DNA of 8,753 nt from an uncultured Georgenia sp. (GCF_937958535.1 NZ_CALGNQ010000027.1:1-8753), one strand, 5' to 3'; positions 1-6,972 are shown, counted from the stretch's first letter. Notes: generated from the letters alone by a model not told the origin. Program-made: numbers and translations.

Positions 1-656
1 GTGGCCGACGCCGCCGCGGGCTCATCCGCGGTCACCGCCGCGTGGTCACCCGCGGGCTCATCCGCGGTCACCGCCGCGTGGTCACCCGCGGCCCCCTCGG
101 TCACCGCCGCGTCCGGAGCAGGCTCCTGCCCCGGCCTGCCCGGCGGTGTCGTCAGCACGCCGACCGCGGCCGCCAGGGCGGGCATCCGGGCCACGGTGAG
201 CTCGACGTCCTCGTCCTCCTCCCCCACCGCGGGTGCGGCGGCGGGGACGACGACCAGGCGTGCCGCCGCGGCGCGGACGATGCCGCCGGTGACCGGGAGC
301 CAGCCCTCGGTGCCGGCGTCCGCGCGGATCGTGACGTCCGCGGCGGGCAGCACCTCCTCCCGCCACGTGGTGTAGCCGCGGCCGGAGACCACCTGTGTCC
401 CGAGCTCGACCTCGACCTCGCCCCGGACCAGCACGCGCATGCCCTCGGGGTGTGCCTCGACCATGGCGAAGGACGGCAGTGCGGCGATGCCGGCAGCGGC
501 CAGGTACTCCACCCAGGCGCCGAGCCGCTTGCCGGTGGTGGCCAGCTGCCACAGCTCGCGGGCGATGTCCGACGGGACGGCCGGGTGGAGCAGCGCCAGG
601 GCGTCGCCGGTCACCAGCGCCGTCCACTGCCCGGGCCGGTACTCGTGCACCGTCAC
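1..656 (-). CDS. N-terminal part of a probable FHA-domain-family protein (C-terminus beyond left edge)
   Basis: An open frame of 218 codons runs off the left edge without a stop. The chosen GTG start (656-654) overlaps the TGA of the upstream phosphatase as GTGA and has a GAGGGGAGG ribosome site 8 bases before it. The protein begins MTVHEYRPGQWTALVTGD. Residues about 1-145 look folded, with an LPSFAMVEAHPEG segment, a VLVRGEVEVEL strand pair and a GYTTWREEVLP segment. From about residue 146 it becomes acidic, then Ala/Pro/Glu-rich and probably disordered, including two copies of a 12-residue repeat. From memory, this N-terminal pattern resembles proteins annotated as FHA-domain-containing in other actinobacteria, where the phosphothreonine-binding FHA domain lies C-terminally. 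That domain is not in the window, so the family call is inference. Coupling to a PP2C phosphatase supports a role in Ser/Thr phospho-signalling. No signal peptide or membrane helix is seen. Confidence 0.6.
   Translation of the reverse strand, partial: MTVHEYRPGQWTALVTGDALALLHPAVPSDIARELWQLATTGKRLGAWVEYLAAAGIAALPSFAMVEAHPEGMRVLVRGEVEVELGTQVVSGRGYTTWREEVLPAADVTIRADAGTEGWLPVTGGIVRAAAARLVVVPAAAPAVGEEDEDVELTVARMPALAAAVGVLTTPPGRPGQEPAPDAAVTEGAAGDHAAVTADEPAGDHAAVTADEPAAASA
18..89. repeat. Two tandem copies of a 36-bp in-frame repeat
   Basis: Positions 18-53 and 54-89 are identical 36-base units, and the identity extends a few bases to each side (14-55 matches 50-91). The unit length is a multiple of three and encodes AGDHAAVTADEP on the minus strand, so copy-number change would keep the frame. 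A degenerate third copy follows at about 100-112 (GTCACCGCCGCGT). It lies in the disordered linker of the partial FHA-like protein. Confidence 0.9.
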
Positions 657-1462
657 TCCCCGGGCCTCCCCTCGGCGCGCGGCAGCGTCGACTCCGCCTC
701 CTCGTGCTCGTCGCGGCGCGCGGTGCCGGCCACCTCGCAGTCCTCGTCGCGGGCGGCGACCACCACGGCCGAGACGTTGTCGTTCGCCCCGCCGTCCCGG
801 ACGGCCCGCTCGAGCAGGCTCGCGGCCGCCTCGTGCGGGTGCGCCGCGGCGGCGACGACCTCACCGATCTCGGCGTCGCTCAGCTCGCCGAACAGCCCGT
901 CGCTGCACAGCACGAGGTGCTCCGGGCCGCCGGCCCGCAGCATCCAGAAGTCCACCTGCGGCAGCGGGCCGGTGCCCACGGCGCGGGTGATGACGTTGCG
1001 CTGCGGGTGGTGGCGCGCCTCGTCACGGCTGATGGCGCCGGAGTCGACCATCTCCTGGACGAGGGAGTGATCCACGCTGACCTGCTCGATCTGCTGGGGC
1101 GTGCAGCGGTACACGCGGGAGTCGCCGACGTTGAAGACGAGCCAGAACGGCTCGCCGTCCTGCTCGGTGAGGACGGCCCCCGCGACGGTCGTGCCGGCCA
1201 CGGACTCGTCCCCGGCCATCGACTCCCGGATCCGTGCGGCGGCCCGGCCGAGTGCGTCGGTGACATCCTCGGGGACGACCGGTCGGTCGAGCTGCGCGAG
1301 GCGCGCGAGCTCGGTGACGGCGGCGTGGCTCGCCATGTCGCCGCGGGCGTGGCCGCCCATCCCGTCCGCCACGGCGAACACGGGCGGCTGCGCCAGCACG
1401 GAGTCCTCGTTCGCCTGCCGCCGCCCACCCGCGTCGGTGGCCACGCCCCAGTGGATCTGCAT
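653..1462 (-). CDS. PP2C-family serine/threonine protein phosphatase (soluble)
   Basis: This 269-residue protein belongs to the metal-dependent PP2C (PPM) family, which removes phosphate from Ser/Thr residues. The family motifs appear in order: NED at 18-20, ADGMGGH at 32-38 with metal-binding Asp33 and Gly34, GTT at 90-92, NVGDSR at 111-116, SDGL at 187-190 with Asp188, and GGANDNVS at 224-231 with Asp228. The catalytic domain fills about residues 3-237. A charged, Glu/Arg-rich tail of about 30 residues follows, with no transmembrane segment, so unlike membrane-bound PstP this enzyme should be cytosolic. The ATG start (1462-1460) has a GAGAGGGA ribosome site about 4 bases upstream and the protein starts directly with the domain. 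Its TGA overlaps the GTG of the next gene, so the FHA-like protein is a likely partner or substrate. No kinase gene is in the window. The family call is very secure; the substrate is unknown. Confidence 0.96.
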   Translation of the reverse strand: MQIHWGVATDAGGRRQANEDSVLAQPPVFAVADGMGGHARGDMASHAAVTELARLAQLDRPVVPEDVTDALGRAAARIRESMAGDESVAGTTVAGAVLTEQDGEPFWLVFNVGDSRVYRCTPQQIEQVSVDHSLVQEMVDSGAISRDEARHHPQRNVITRAVGTGPLPQVDFWMLRAGGPEHLVLCSDGLFGELSDAEIGEVVAAAAHPHEAAASLLERAVRDGGANDNVSAVVVAARDEDCEVAGTARRDEHEEAESTLPRAEGRPGE

Positions 1463-1490
1463 CCGTTCCCTCTCGCCGTTACCGTCAGGG

Positions 1491-1496
1491 ATCCTA
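1491..1496 (-). promoter_or_regulatory. Possible -10 element of the PP2C gene
   Basis: TAGGAT on the minus strand matches the actinobacterial TANNNT -10 pattern. It would place the transcription start near 1485-1483, about 21-23 bases before the ATG, leaving room for the ribosome site. No convincing -35 element is seen, so this is a candidate only. Confidence 0.35.
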
Positions 1497-1522
1497 CGTT
1501 GCCCGGCGCGGTGCCCGGGTCG

Positions 1523-1541
1523 GGCCGGGCCGCACCCGGCC
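1523..1541 (-). terminator. GC-rich hairpin after the hydrolase gene
   Basis: A perfect 7-bp stem (GGCCGGG / CCCGGCC, 5-base loop) begins 8 bases after the hydrolase stop codon. There is no U-tract, as is common for terminators in high-GC actinobacteria, but GC-rich DNA also forms such stems by chance. Its position between two genes, upstream of a possible promoter, favours a terminator. Confidence 0.4.
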
Positions 1542-1549
1542 GCCTCCGG

Positions 1550-3031
1550 TCAGCCGAGCGTGGGGAAGATTCCCCAGTACCCGGCGGCCAGCATGAGGAC
1601 GAGTGCGCCGAGGTGGACACCGACGAGCGTGATCGTCCCGACGGTCCCGGTGCGCACCCCGGCGCGGCGCACCCGCAGCCACGAGCTCGCCGACCACACC
1701 CCGACAGCTGTCGCCCCCACCGCGACCACCTGGATCCCCAGCCAGCCGCCCTGGACCACCAGCGGGCTCTGCTCGTAGTTGAGCGCCAGGTCGGCGACGA
1801 CGAGGAGGTAGGAGACGAACAGCACCCACACCGCCAGCACGCTCATCGCCAGGGCCGCGCTGGCCCGCGCCAGCGGTGAGGGCAGCCGCTCGCTGGGGCG
1901 GCGCACGACCCTGCTGATGACCCACAGTGCCGGGCCGAGCACGAGCAGGACGACCCCGCCGACCAGGGTGAGGACGATCATGTCGCCCGAGGCGTACCAG
2001 CGCGGGCTGTCGAGCGGCTCGGCACGGAACCGCTGCTCGGGCTGGCCACCGGCGATCCGCGGCTCGGCGCCGGCGGTCTCGGGCAGGCCGAGCACCCACC
2101 GGGCCACGGCGTCCGGGAAGCCGGGCGCCAGCCGGCCGTCGATGCGGATGCCGTGGTTGGCGCCCTCGAAGTAGCGCAGCGTGTAGGCGTCGTTCCCGGC
2201 GACGGCGAGGTCCTCGATGACCGTCGCCGGGCCCTGGACGATGGGCATCGAGGCGTCCTCGGTGCCGTAGACCATGAGCACCGGCTGGTGCATGCGCTGC
2301 TGGTAGGGGCTGACGTCGAAGTCGGCGTAGACGAAGCCGCCGCCCGGGACCTCGCTGCCGAGCAGCCGGGGCACCGCCCGGAGCAGCTGCTCGGGTGCGC
2401 CGAGGTTGCGCAGGTAGGTGTCGGTCGCCAGGGCGAACTGCTCGCGGGCGGGCACCACCGGTGCGGAGACCAGGACGACGAAGGCGACGTCGGGGTTCTC
2501 GGCTGCCGCGACCGGGGCGATGAACGCCCCCTCGCTCTCGCCGTAGACGCCCACCCGTCCGGGGTCGACACCCGGCCAGGAGGTGAGCACCTCCCAGCTG
2601 TGCAGGTAGTCCTGCGCCATCGCCGGGTAGTCGCGGTAACGCACGGTGTAGTTGTCCAGCCGCTTGTCCGGGACCAGGGACACCACCCCGGCGCTGGCCA
2701 GCGCCTCGGTCATCTCCCAGAAGTTGTCGTGGGTGGCGGTCCCGGCACCGTGCATGAAGACGATCCCCGGGCGACCCTCCGGGGCCCCGACCGGTTCGTG
2801 GATCGTGGCCCGCACCTCGGCACCGTCGAGCTCGACGGTCAAGGTGTGGGTCTGCGTCTCGTAGGTGCCGACCGGTGTGGTGGCGACGTCCCCGCCGATC
2901 CGCACGTCCGGGGACTGGACGACGAGTGCCTCGTCCAGCGGGTGCGGGTTCCAGCCCGGCCCGGCGACGGTGCCGATGAAGCCGAAGAGCAGAACGGCGA
3001 GCACCGTGACCGCAACCCTCCAGGACCTCAC
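1550..3031 (-). CDS. Membrane-anchored alpha/beta hydrolase with four C-terminal transmembrane helices
   Basis: This 493-residue protein starts with a hydrophobic signal or anchor segment (about 5-23). An alpha/beta-hydrolase domain of the serine esterase/peptidase type follows at about 65-320. It shows an HGAG oxyanion motif (94-97), the nucleophile elbow GESEG with Ser166, a probable catalytic Asp259 in YGTED, and His293 in ANHGI. Four predicted membrane helices follow at about 350-373, 390-414, 426-447 and 463-486. Arg-rich loops at 374-389 and 451-460 and an uncharged or acidic loop at 415-425 fit the positive-inside rule with the hydrolase domain outside the membrane. The GTG start (3031-3029) has no good ribosome site but lies 6 bases after a TAATCT -10 element, which suggests a leaderless mRNA. 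A second GTG at codon 10 has GGAGG upstream but would cut the anchor. The gene stands alone between two terminator-like hairpins. The substrate cannot be predicted: ester, lipid, peptide or acyl group are all possible. Confidence 0.9.
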   Translation of the reverse strand: MRSWRVAVTVLAVLLFGFIGTVAGPGWNPHPLDEALVVQSPDVRIGGDVATTPVGTYETQTHTLTVELDGAEVRATIHEPVGAPEGRPGIVFMHGAGTATHDNFWEMTEALASAGVVSLVPDKRLDNYTVRYRDYPAMAQDYLHSWEVLTSWPGVDPGRVGVYGESEGAFIAPVAAAENPDVAFVVLVSAPVVPAREQFALATDTYLRNLGAPEQLLRAVPRLLGSEVPGGGFVYADFDVSPYQQRMHQPVLMVYGTEDASMPIVQGPATVIEDLAVAGNDAYTLRYFEGANHGIRIDGRLAPGFPDAVARWVLGLPETAGAEPRIAGGQPEQRFRAEPLDSPRWYASGDMIVLTLVGGVVLLVLGPALWVISRVVRRPSERLPSPLARASAALAMSVLAVWVLFVSYLLVVADLALNYEQSPLVVQGGWLGIQVVAVGATAVGVWSASSWLRVRRAGVRTGTVGTITLVGVHLGALVLMLAAGYWGIFPTLG

Positions 3032-3037
3032 CGGGAC

Positions 3038-3043
3038 AGATTA
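3038..3043 (-). promoter_or_regulatory. -10 element of a probable leaderless promoter for the hydrolase gene
   Basis: TAATCT on the minus strand matches TANNNT. Six bases separate it from the GTG at 3031, so transcription would begin at or next to the first base of the start codon. Leaderless mRNAs with this arrangement are well established in mycobacteria and other actinobacteria. No clear -35 element is seen. Confidence 0.55.
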
Positions 3044-3058
3044 GTCGGTCCCACCGAC
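3044..3058. promoter_or_regulatory. Inverted repeat next to the hydrolase -10 element (possible operator)
   Basis: GTCGGT-CCC-ACCGAC is a perfect 6-bp dyad with a 3-base centre. It abuts the TAATCT -10 box on its upstream side, within the -35/-10 spacer region. This placement would suit a repressor or activator site, but a 6-bp dyad can occur by chance in GC-rich DNA. Confidence 0.3.
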
Positions 3059-3167
3059 CACCCGGCGAAGCCGACCCGGGGCGGTCCCTTCCCGGGCGGG
3101 CGGCCCTGCCCTGCCGACCCGGCACCCGCCGGCGCCCCCTCCCGACCCGGCTCCCGGCCGCACCGCA

Positions 3168-3183
3168 GCTCCCGCACGGGAGC
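3168..3183 (-). terminator. Hairpin after era, possible end of the dnaJ-era operon
   Basis: A perfect 6-bp stem GCTCCC / GGGAGC with a 4-base loop begins 22 bases past the era stop. It has no U-tract. The rest of the 174-bp gap to the hydrolase gene holds no recognisable gene, only GC-rich sequence with two CCCGGG palindromes near 3077-3097 and the hydrolase promoter region at its far end. The location at the end of a conserved operon supports a terminator. Confidence 0.45.
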
Positions 3184-3205
3184 GCGGGCCAGGAGCACGA
3201 GCGCG

Positions 3206-4120
3206 TCAGAAACCGAGGCGGCCGAGCTGCTTGGGGTCGCGCTGCCAGTCCTTGGCGACCTTGACGTGGAGGTCGAGGAAGACCTTCGTGCCGAGCAGCG
3301 CCTCGATCCCGCGCCGGGCACGGGTGCCGACCTCCCGCAGCCGCGAGCCGCCGCGGCCGATGACGATCGCCTTCTGGGAGTCGCGCTCGACGAAGAGGTC
3401 GACCCGCACGTCGAGCAGCGGTGGCTTGCCCGCGCGCCCCTCCCGCTCGGTCATCTCCTCGACCACCACCGCCAGCGAGTGCGGCAGCTCGTCGCGCACC
3501 CCCTCCAGGGCCGCCTCGCGGACGAGCTCGGCGATCATCACGTGCTCCGGCTCGTCGGTGAGCTCGCCCTCCGGGTAGAGCGGCGGCGACTGGGGCATCT
3601 GCTCCAGCAGGAGCTCGGTGAGCAGGTCCACCTGCTCCCCGCGCACCGCGGAGACCGGGACGATGTGGGTCCAGTCCCCCAGCTTGTCGATCTCCAGCAG
3701 GTGCTCGGCGAGCCGTGCCTTGCCCACCGTGTCGCTCTTCGTGGCGACGGCGACCACCGGGGTGCGCACCCCGGCCAGCTCACGGGCGATGTACCGGTCA
3801 CCGGGCCCGACCTTCTCGTCGGCCGGCAGGCAGAAGACGACGACGTCGACCTCGCTGATCGTCTCGCGCACGAGGTCGTTGAGCCGCTCCCCGAGCAGCG
3901 TGCGGGGGCGGTGCAGACCCGGGGTGTCGACGAGCACGAGCTGGCCGTCGGGCCGGTGGACGATCCCCCGGATCGTGTGCCGGGTGGTCTGGGGGCGTCC
4001 GGAGGTGATCGCCACCTTCTGCCCGACCAGGGCGTTGGTGAGGGTGGACTTGCCGGCGTTCGGCCGCCCGACGAGCGAGGCGAAGCCTGCCCGGAACCCC
4101 TCGGGCCAGGTGTACGTCAC
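3206..4120 (-). CDS. era: GTPase Era, 30S ribosome assembly factor
   Basis: Era binds the 3' end of 16S rRNA and helps mature the 30S subunit. The 304-residue length is normal. The GTPase domain shows G1 GRPNAGKST (18-26), a QTTRHTIRG G2 region (44-52), G3 DTPG (65-68), G4 TKSD (127-130, where many Era proteins have NKxD) and G5 SA (157-158). A C-terminal KH RNA-binding domain covers about 205-295 and carries the VIGRGGSRLREVG segment (253-265). The GTG start (4120-4118) overlaps the TGA of the upstream membrane-protein gene as GTGA, with GAGGAGG about 10 bases before it, so the two are probably translationally coupled. It is the last gene of the conserved block and is followed by a hairpin. 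All catalytic motifs look intact. Confidence 0.98.
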   Translation of the reverse strand: MTYTWPEGFRAGFASLVGRPNAGKSTLTNALVGQKVAITSGRPQTTRHTIRGIVHRPDGQLVLVDTPGLHRPRTLLGERLNDLVRETISEVDVVVFCLPADEKVGPGDRYIARELAGVRTPVVAVATKSDTVGKARLAEHLLEIDKLGDWTHIVPVSAVRGEQVDLLTELLLEQMPQSPPLYPEGELTDEPEHVMIAELVREAALEGVRDELPHSLAVVVEEMTEREGRAGKPPLLDVRVDLFVERDSQKAIVIGRGGSRLREVGTRARRGIEALLGTKVFLDLHVKVAKDWQRDPKQLGRLGF

Positions 4121-5421
4121 GGCTCCATCCCCTCCTCGGCGTCCTGCGACTCCTCCACGGCGCGGACGAGGATGGTGGCGATCTGCCGCCGTCGTCCGCC
4201 GGCCCGCTCGGCCTGCATGTGCAGCCCCTCCACCTCGACCTGCGCACCCGGGATGGGCACCTTGCCCAGCGCCTTGGCGAGCAGGCCTCCGGCCGAGTCG
4301 ACGTCGTCGTCCTCGAGGTCGAGGCCGAAGATCTCACCGAGCTCGTCGATCGGCAGCCGTGCCGGGACCCGGACGAGACCGTCCCCGAGGTGCTCGACCA
4401 CCGGCTCGGCACGGTCGTGCTCGTCGGTCAGCTCACCGACGAGCTCCTCGAGGAGGTCCTCGATGGTGACGAGGCCGGCGATGCCGCCGTACTCGTCGAC
4501 GACCATCGCGATGTGGAAGTTCTTCGCCTGCATCTCCCGCAGGAGGTCGTCCACGAGCATCGTCTCCGGGACGAAGACCGCCTCGCGCATCGTCGTCTCG
4601 ACGGGGTCGCCCCCGGCGTCGGGCCGCATGTGGGTGCGGCGCAGCACGTCCTTGAGGTAGAGCACACCGCGGACGTCGTCGACGGACTCCCCGACGATCG
4701 GGATGCGGGAGAAGCCGGAGCGGACGAACAGCGCCAGCGCCTTGGTCAGCGCCTTGCCGGCGTCGATCGTCACCATGTCCGGGCGGGGCACCATGACCTC
4801 GCGCACGAGTGTGCTGCTCAGCTCGAACATCGACTGGAGCATCGTGCGCTCCTCGTCGGCGAGCTGCTCGGACTGGCTCACCCGGTCGACCATGTCGCGC
4901 AGGTCCTCCACCGCCTCTTCCCGTGCCTCGGCCTCGGTGAGCCTCGGCTTGGGGGTGAGCGCGGCAGCCAGCGCGGTCGCGGGCCGCGTGAGGGCCAGGA
5001 CGACGTTGACGAACGGCAGCAGCGCGTGGAGCACCCGGCCGGGCTCGCGGGTGCCGACGCGTCGCGGGGTGGTCCCGGCGACGGCGGCGATGAGGACCGC
5101 CGCGACGAGGACGGCGACGACGAGCACCTGCCACCACTCGGGCAGCAGGTCGGCGACGACGAGGGTGAGGGAGACGGCGGTGGTCATCTCCGCCAGCACG
5201 CGCGCCAGCACGAGACCGGGCAGCGCCCGCTCACGGTCGTCGGCGAGTCGCTCCACGGCCGCGGCGCGGGGCCGCTCGGCGTCCTGCAGCTCGGTCAGCG
5301 CGGTGCGGCCGATACGCCGCAGCGCCGACTCGGCGGCCACGAGGGTGGCCGTGACGACCAGCGCAGCCAGGGCGAGGACGAGCAGCCACCACTCCGGGAT
5401 GTCCGGGAGAAGTCCGTCCAT
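4117..5421 (-). CDS. CorC/HlyC-like DUF21 membrane protein with CBS pair
   Basis: This 434-residue protein has the order typical of the family: an N-terminal DUF21/CNNM-like membrane region with hydrophobic segments at about 11-30, 70-92, 97-117 and 130-155; an acidic helical linker; two CBS motifs at about 205-265 and 275-330; and a CorC_HlyC domain at about 345-425. Diagnostic segments are REVMVPRPDM (207-216), SRIPIVGESVDDVRGVLYLKD (238-258) and VVDEYGGIAGLVTIEDLLEE (307-326). Proteins of this family are usually annotated as hemolysins, but members are linked to Mg/Co ion transport or efflux, with CBS domains sensing nucleotides. The N-terminal region is divergent: the acidic FGE-type motif of canonical CNNM transporters is not seen around 113-122, where AVAGTTPRRV stands instead. 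Transport is therefore uncertain. The ATG lies one base after the ybeY stop (TGAGATG) without a clear ribosome site, implying re-initiation by coupling. Its stop overlaps the era start. Confidence 0.93.
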   Translation of the reverse strand: MDGLLPDIPEWWLLVLALAALVVTATLVAAESALRRIGRTALTELQDAERPRAAAVERLADDRERALPGLVLARVLAEMTTAVSLTLVVADLLPEWWQVLVVAVLVAAVLIAAVAGTTPRRVGTREPGRVLHALLPFVNVVLALTRPATALAAALTPKPRLTEAEAREEAVEDLRDMVDRVSQSEQLADEERTMLQSMFELSSTLVREVMVPRPDMVTIDAGKALTKALALFVRSGFSRIPIVGESVDDVRGVLYLKDVLRRTHMRPDAGGDPVETTMREAVFVPETMLVDDLLREMQAKNFHIAMVVDEYGGIAGLVTIEDLLEELVGELTDEHDRAEPVVEHLGDGLVRVPARLPIDELGEIFGLDLEDDDVDSAGGLLAKALGKVPIPGAQVEVEGLHMQAERAGGRRRQIATILVRAVEESQDAEEGMEP

Positions 5422-5422
5422 C

Positions 5423-5875
5423 TCAGCGCTCGGCGAGGAAGGTGAGGAGGAGCTTGCGCTGCAGCGCGAACATCTCCTTCTCCTCCTCCGGCTCGGCGTG
5501 GTCGAAGCCGAGCAGGTGGAGGATGCCGTGCGTGGTGAGGAGGAGCAGCTCCTCGGCGGTGCTGTGACCGGCGGCCTTGGCCTGGGCGGCGGCGACCTCC
5601 GGGCAGAGCACGACGTCGCCGAGCATGCCCTCGACCGGCGGCTCCCCCGGGACGCCGGGGCGCAGCTCGTCCATCGGGAAGGACAGGACGTCGGTGGGGC
5701 CCGGCTCGTCCATCCACTTCTCGTGGAGCTCGCTCATGACGTCGGTCGTGACGAAGAGGATCGACAGCTCGGCCTGCGGGTGGACGTGGAGCTGTTCGAG
5801 GACGTAGCGGGCCAGCGCCGCGAACTCCTCCTCGGCGACCTCGTGCCCGGACTCGTTGGCGACCTCGATGCTCAT
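5423..5875 (-). CDS. ybeY: Endoribonuclease YbeY (rRNA maturation factor)
   Basis: YbeY is a metal-dependent single-strand endoribonuclease needed for 16S rRNA 3'-end processing and for 70S ribosome quality control. The 150-residue protein shows the conserved PTDVLSFPMDEL block (60-71), GDVVLCPE (86-93) and the zinc-binding HGILHLLGFDH motif with His116, His120 and His126. Length matches the family. A longer frame upstream is open, but the ATG at 5875-5873 is chosen because GGGGAGG lies 6 bases before it and the protein then begins directly with the fold (MSIEVANESG). The ATG overlaps the phoH stop as ATGA, and the next gene starts one base after its own stop. Pairing with phoH and era is the standard bacterial context for its function. 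Confidence 0.97.
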   Translation of the reverse strand: MSIEVANESGHEVAEEEFAALARYVLEQLHVHPQAELSILFVTTDVMSELHEKWMDEPGPTDVLSFPMDELRPGVPGEPPVEGMLGDVVLCPEVAAAQAKAAGHSTAEELLLLTTHGILHLLGFDHAEPEEEKEMFALQRKLLLTFLAER

Positions 5876-6915
5876 GACCGGCCTCCCCGGCGCTGCGCCG
5901 CGCGGCGCTCGGCGCGGTTGCCGGTGGGCCCGGCGTCCCACCGCTCGTAGGCGTCGATGATCTCCGAGACGAGGCGGTGGCGGACGACGTCGGCCGAGGT
6001 GAGCCGGCAGAACGCCACGTCCTCGATCCCGACGAGGATCTCCTCCACCACCCGCAGGCCGGAGCTCGTGCCGCTGGGCAGGTCGACCTGGGTGACGTCG
6101 CCGGTGACGACGACCTTGGAGTTGAAGCCGAGCCGGGTGAGGAACATCTTCATCTGCTCCGGCGAGGTGTTCTGTGCCTCGTCGAGGATGATGAAGGCGT
6201 CGTTGAGGGTGCGCCCGCGCATGTAGGCCAGCGGCGCCACCTCGATGGTCCCGGCGGCCATGAGCTTGGGGATCGACTCCGGCTCGAGCATGTCGTGCAG
6301 CGCGTCGTACAGCGGCCGCAGGTAGGGGTCGATCTTCTCGTTGAGCGTGCCCGGCAGGTAGCCCAGCCGCTCCCCGGCCTCGACGGCGGGACGGGTGAGG
6401 ACGATCCGGTTGACCCGCTTGGACTGCAGGGCGTGCACCGCCTTGGCCATCGCGAGGTAGGTCTTGCCGGTGCCGGCCGGGCCGACGCCGAAGGTGATCG
6501 TGTTGGCCTCGATCGCGTCGACGTACGCCTTCTGGCCCAGCGTCTTGGGCCGGATGGTGCGGCCGCGCGCGGAGAGGATGTCGAAGGTCAGGACGTCGGC
6601 GGGCCGCTCGGCGGTCGGTGCGGTGAGCATGCGGATGGCACGACCGACGGCGTCGGCGGTGAGTGCCTCACCGCTCCGGGCGACCTGCGCCAGCTCGTCG
6701 ACGAGGCGCTCGGCGAGGGCGACGTCACCGGCCGGGCCGGCGAAGGTCACGACGTTGCCGCGGACGTGGATGTCGACGTCGGAGAAACCCGCCTCGATCG
6801 CCCGCAGGACCTCGTCGCGCCGACCGAGCAGGGCGACCATCGGGACGTCGTCGGGAACCGTGATCTGGTGATGGAGCATCGCGTCCGGCTGGGACGCGTC
6901 GTCGCTGTGTGGCAT
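5872..6915 (-). CDS. phoH: PhoH-family ATPase (PhoH/YbeZ-like)
   Basis: PhoH-like proteins are P-loop ATPases related to helicase cores. The YbeZ-type member works with YbeY in RNA and ribosome metabolism. With the chosen start the protein has 347 residues. An N-terminal KH-like region (about 18-80, including the VDIHVRGNVVTFAGP segment) is followed by the PhoH domain. That domain shows GPAGTGKT Walker A (145-152), FIILDEAQN Walker B (241-249), and TGDVTQVDLP (271-280). The C-terminus is Arg-rich (RNA contact is an inference). The start is uncertain. The ATG at 6915 has no nearby ribosome site; a GGAGGAA lies 23 bases upstream, too far for normal use. A GTG at 6984 would add 23 low-complexity residues and would lie upstream of the possible -10 box. 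The stop overlaps the ybeY ATG. Confidence 0.95.
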   Translation of the reverse strand: MPHSDDASQPDAMLHHQITVPDDVPMVALLGRRDEVLRAIEAGFSDVDIHVRGNVVTFAGPAGDVALAERLVDELAQVARSGEALTADAVGRAIRMLTAPTAERPADVLTFDILSARGRTIRPKTLGQKAYVDAIEANTITFGVGPAGTGKTYLAMAKAVHALQSKRVNRIVLTRPAVEAGERLGYLPGTLNEKIDPYLRPLYDALHDMLEPESIPKLMAAGTIEVAPLAYMRGRTLNDAFIILDEAQNTSPEQMKMFLTRLGFNSKVVVTGDVTQVDLPSGTSSGLRVVEEILVGIEDVAFCRLTSADVVRHRLVSEIIDAYERWDAGPTGNRAERRAAQRRGGRS

Positions 6916-6941
6916 GGGCGAGGGCGCGGGGGCCCGAGTTC

Positions 6942-6972
6942 CTCCCGGTGTCGATGTCAGGCGTACCGGGAG
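6942..6972. promoter_or_regulatory. 8-bp inverted repeat in the phoH upstream region
   Basis: CTCCCGGT and ACCGGGAG form a perfect 8-bp dyad separated by 15 bases. On the minus strand one arm overlaps the last two bases of the possible phoH -10 box and the other arm contains part of the GGGAGGA ribosome-site-like stretch. In a readthrough mRNA from rsmE it could fold and mask that stretch; as DNA it could be an operator around the transcription start. Function is inferred only from position. Confidence 0.35.

Noticed and set aside
18..112. CRISPR-like repeats at the left end
   Set aside because: The 36-bp units are directly adjacent with no spacers, and they keep an open coding frame. This is an ordinary tandem duplication.
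3059..3167. Possible small gene or small RNA in the era-hydrolase gap
   Set aside because: No convincing start, ribosome site or recognisable product is seen. The sequence is GC-rich with short palindromes only.
2153..4660. An 835-codon open frame on the plus strand, and a similar 711-codon one at 5977-8112
   Set aside because: They lie antisense to genes with clear catalytic motifs, and their products are low-complexity Arg/Gly/Val/Asp-rich with no recognisable domain. Long antisense frames are expected in high-GC DNA.
5895..5908. Perfect 14-bp palindrome GCGCCGCGCGGCGC as a possible regulatory site or terminator
   Set aside because: It lies in the Arg/Ala-rich codons at the end of phoH, has no U-tract and sits just before the coupled ybeY start. 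GC-rich coding bias explains it.
5876..5941. A 22-codon upstream extension of ybeY
   Set aside because: It is Arg/Pro-rich and overlaps the phoH C-terminus. The ATG at 5875 has a well-placed GGGGAGG and matches the family's normal N-terminus.
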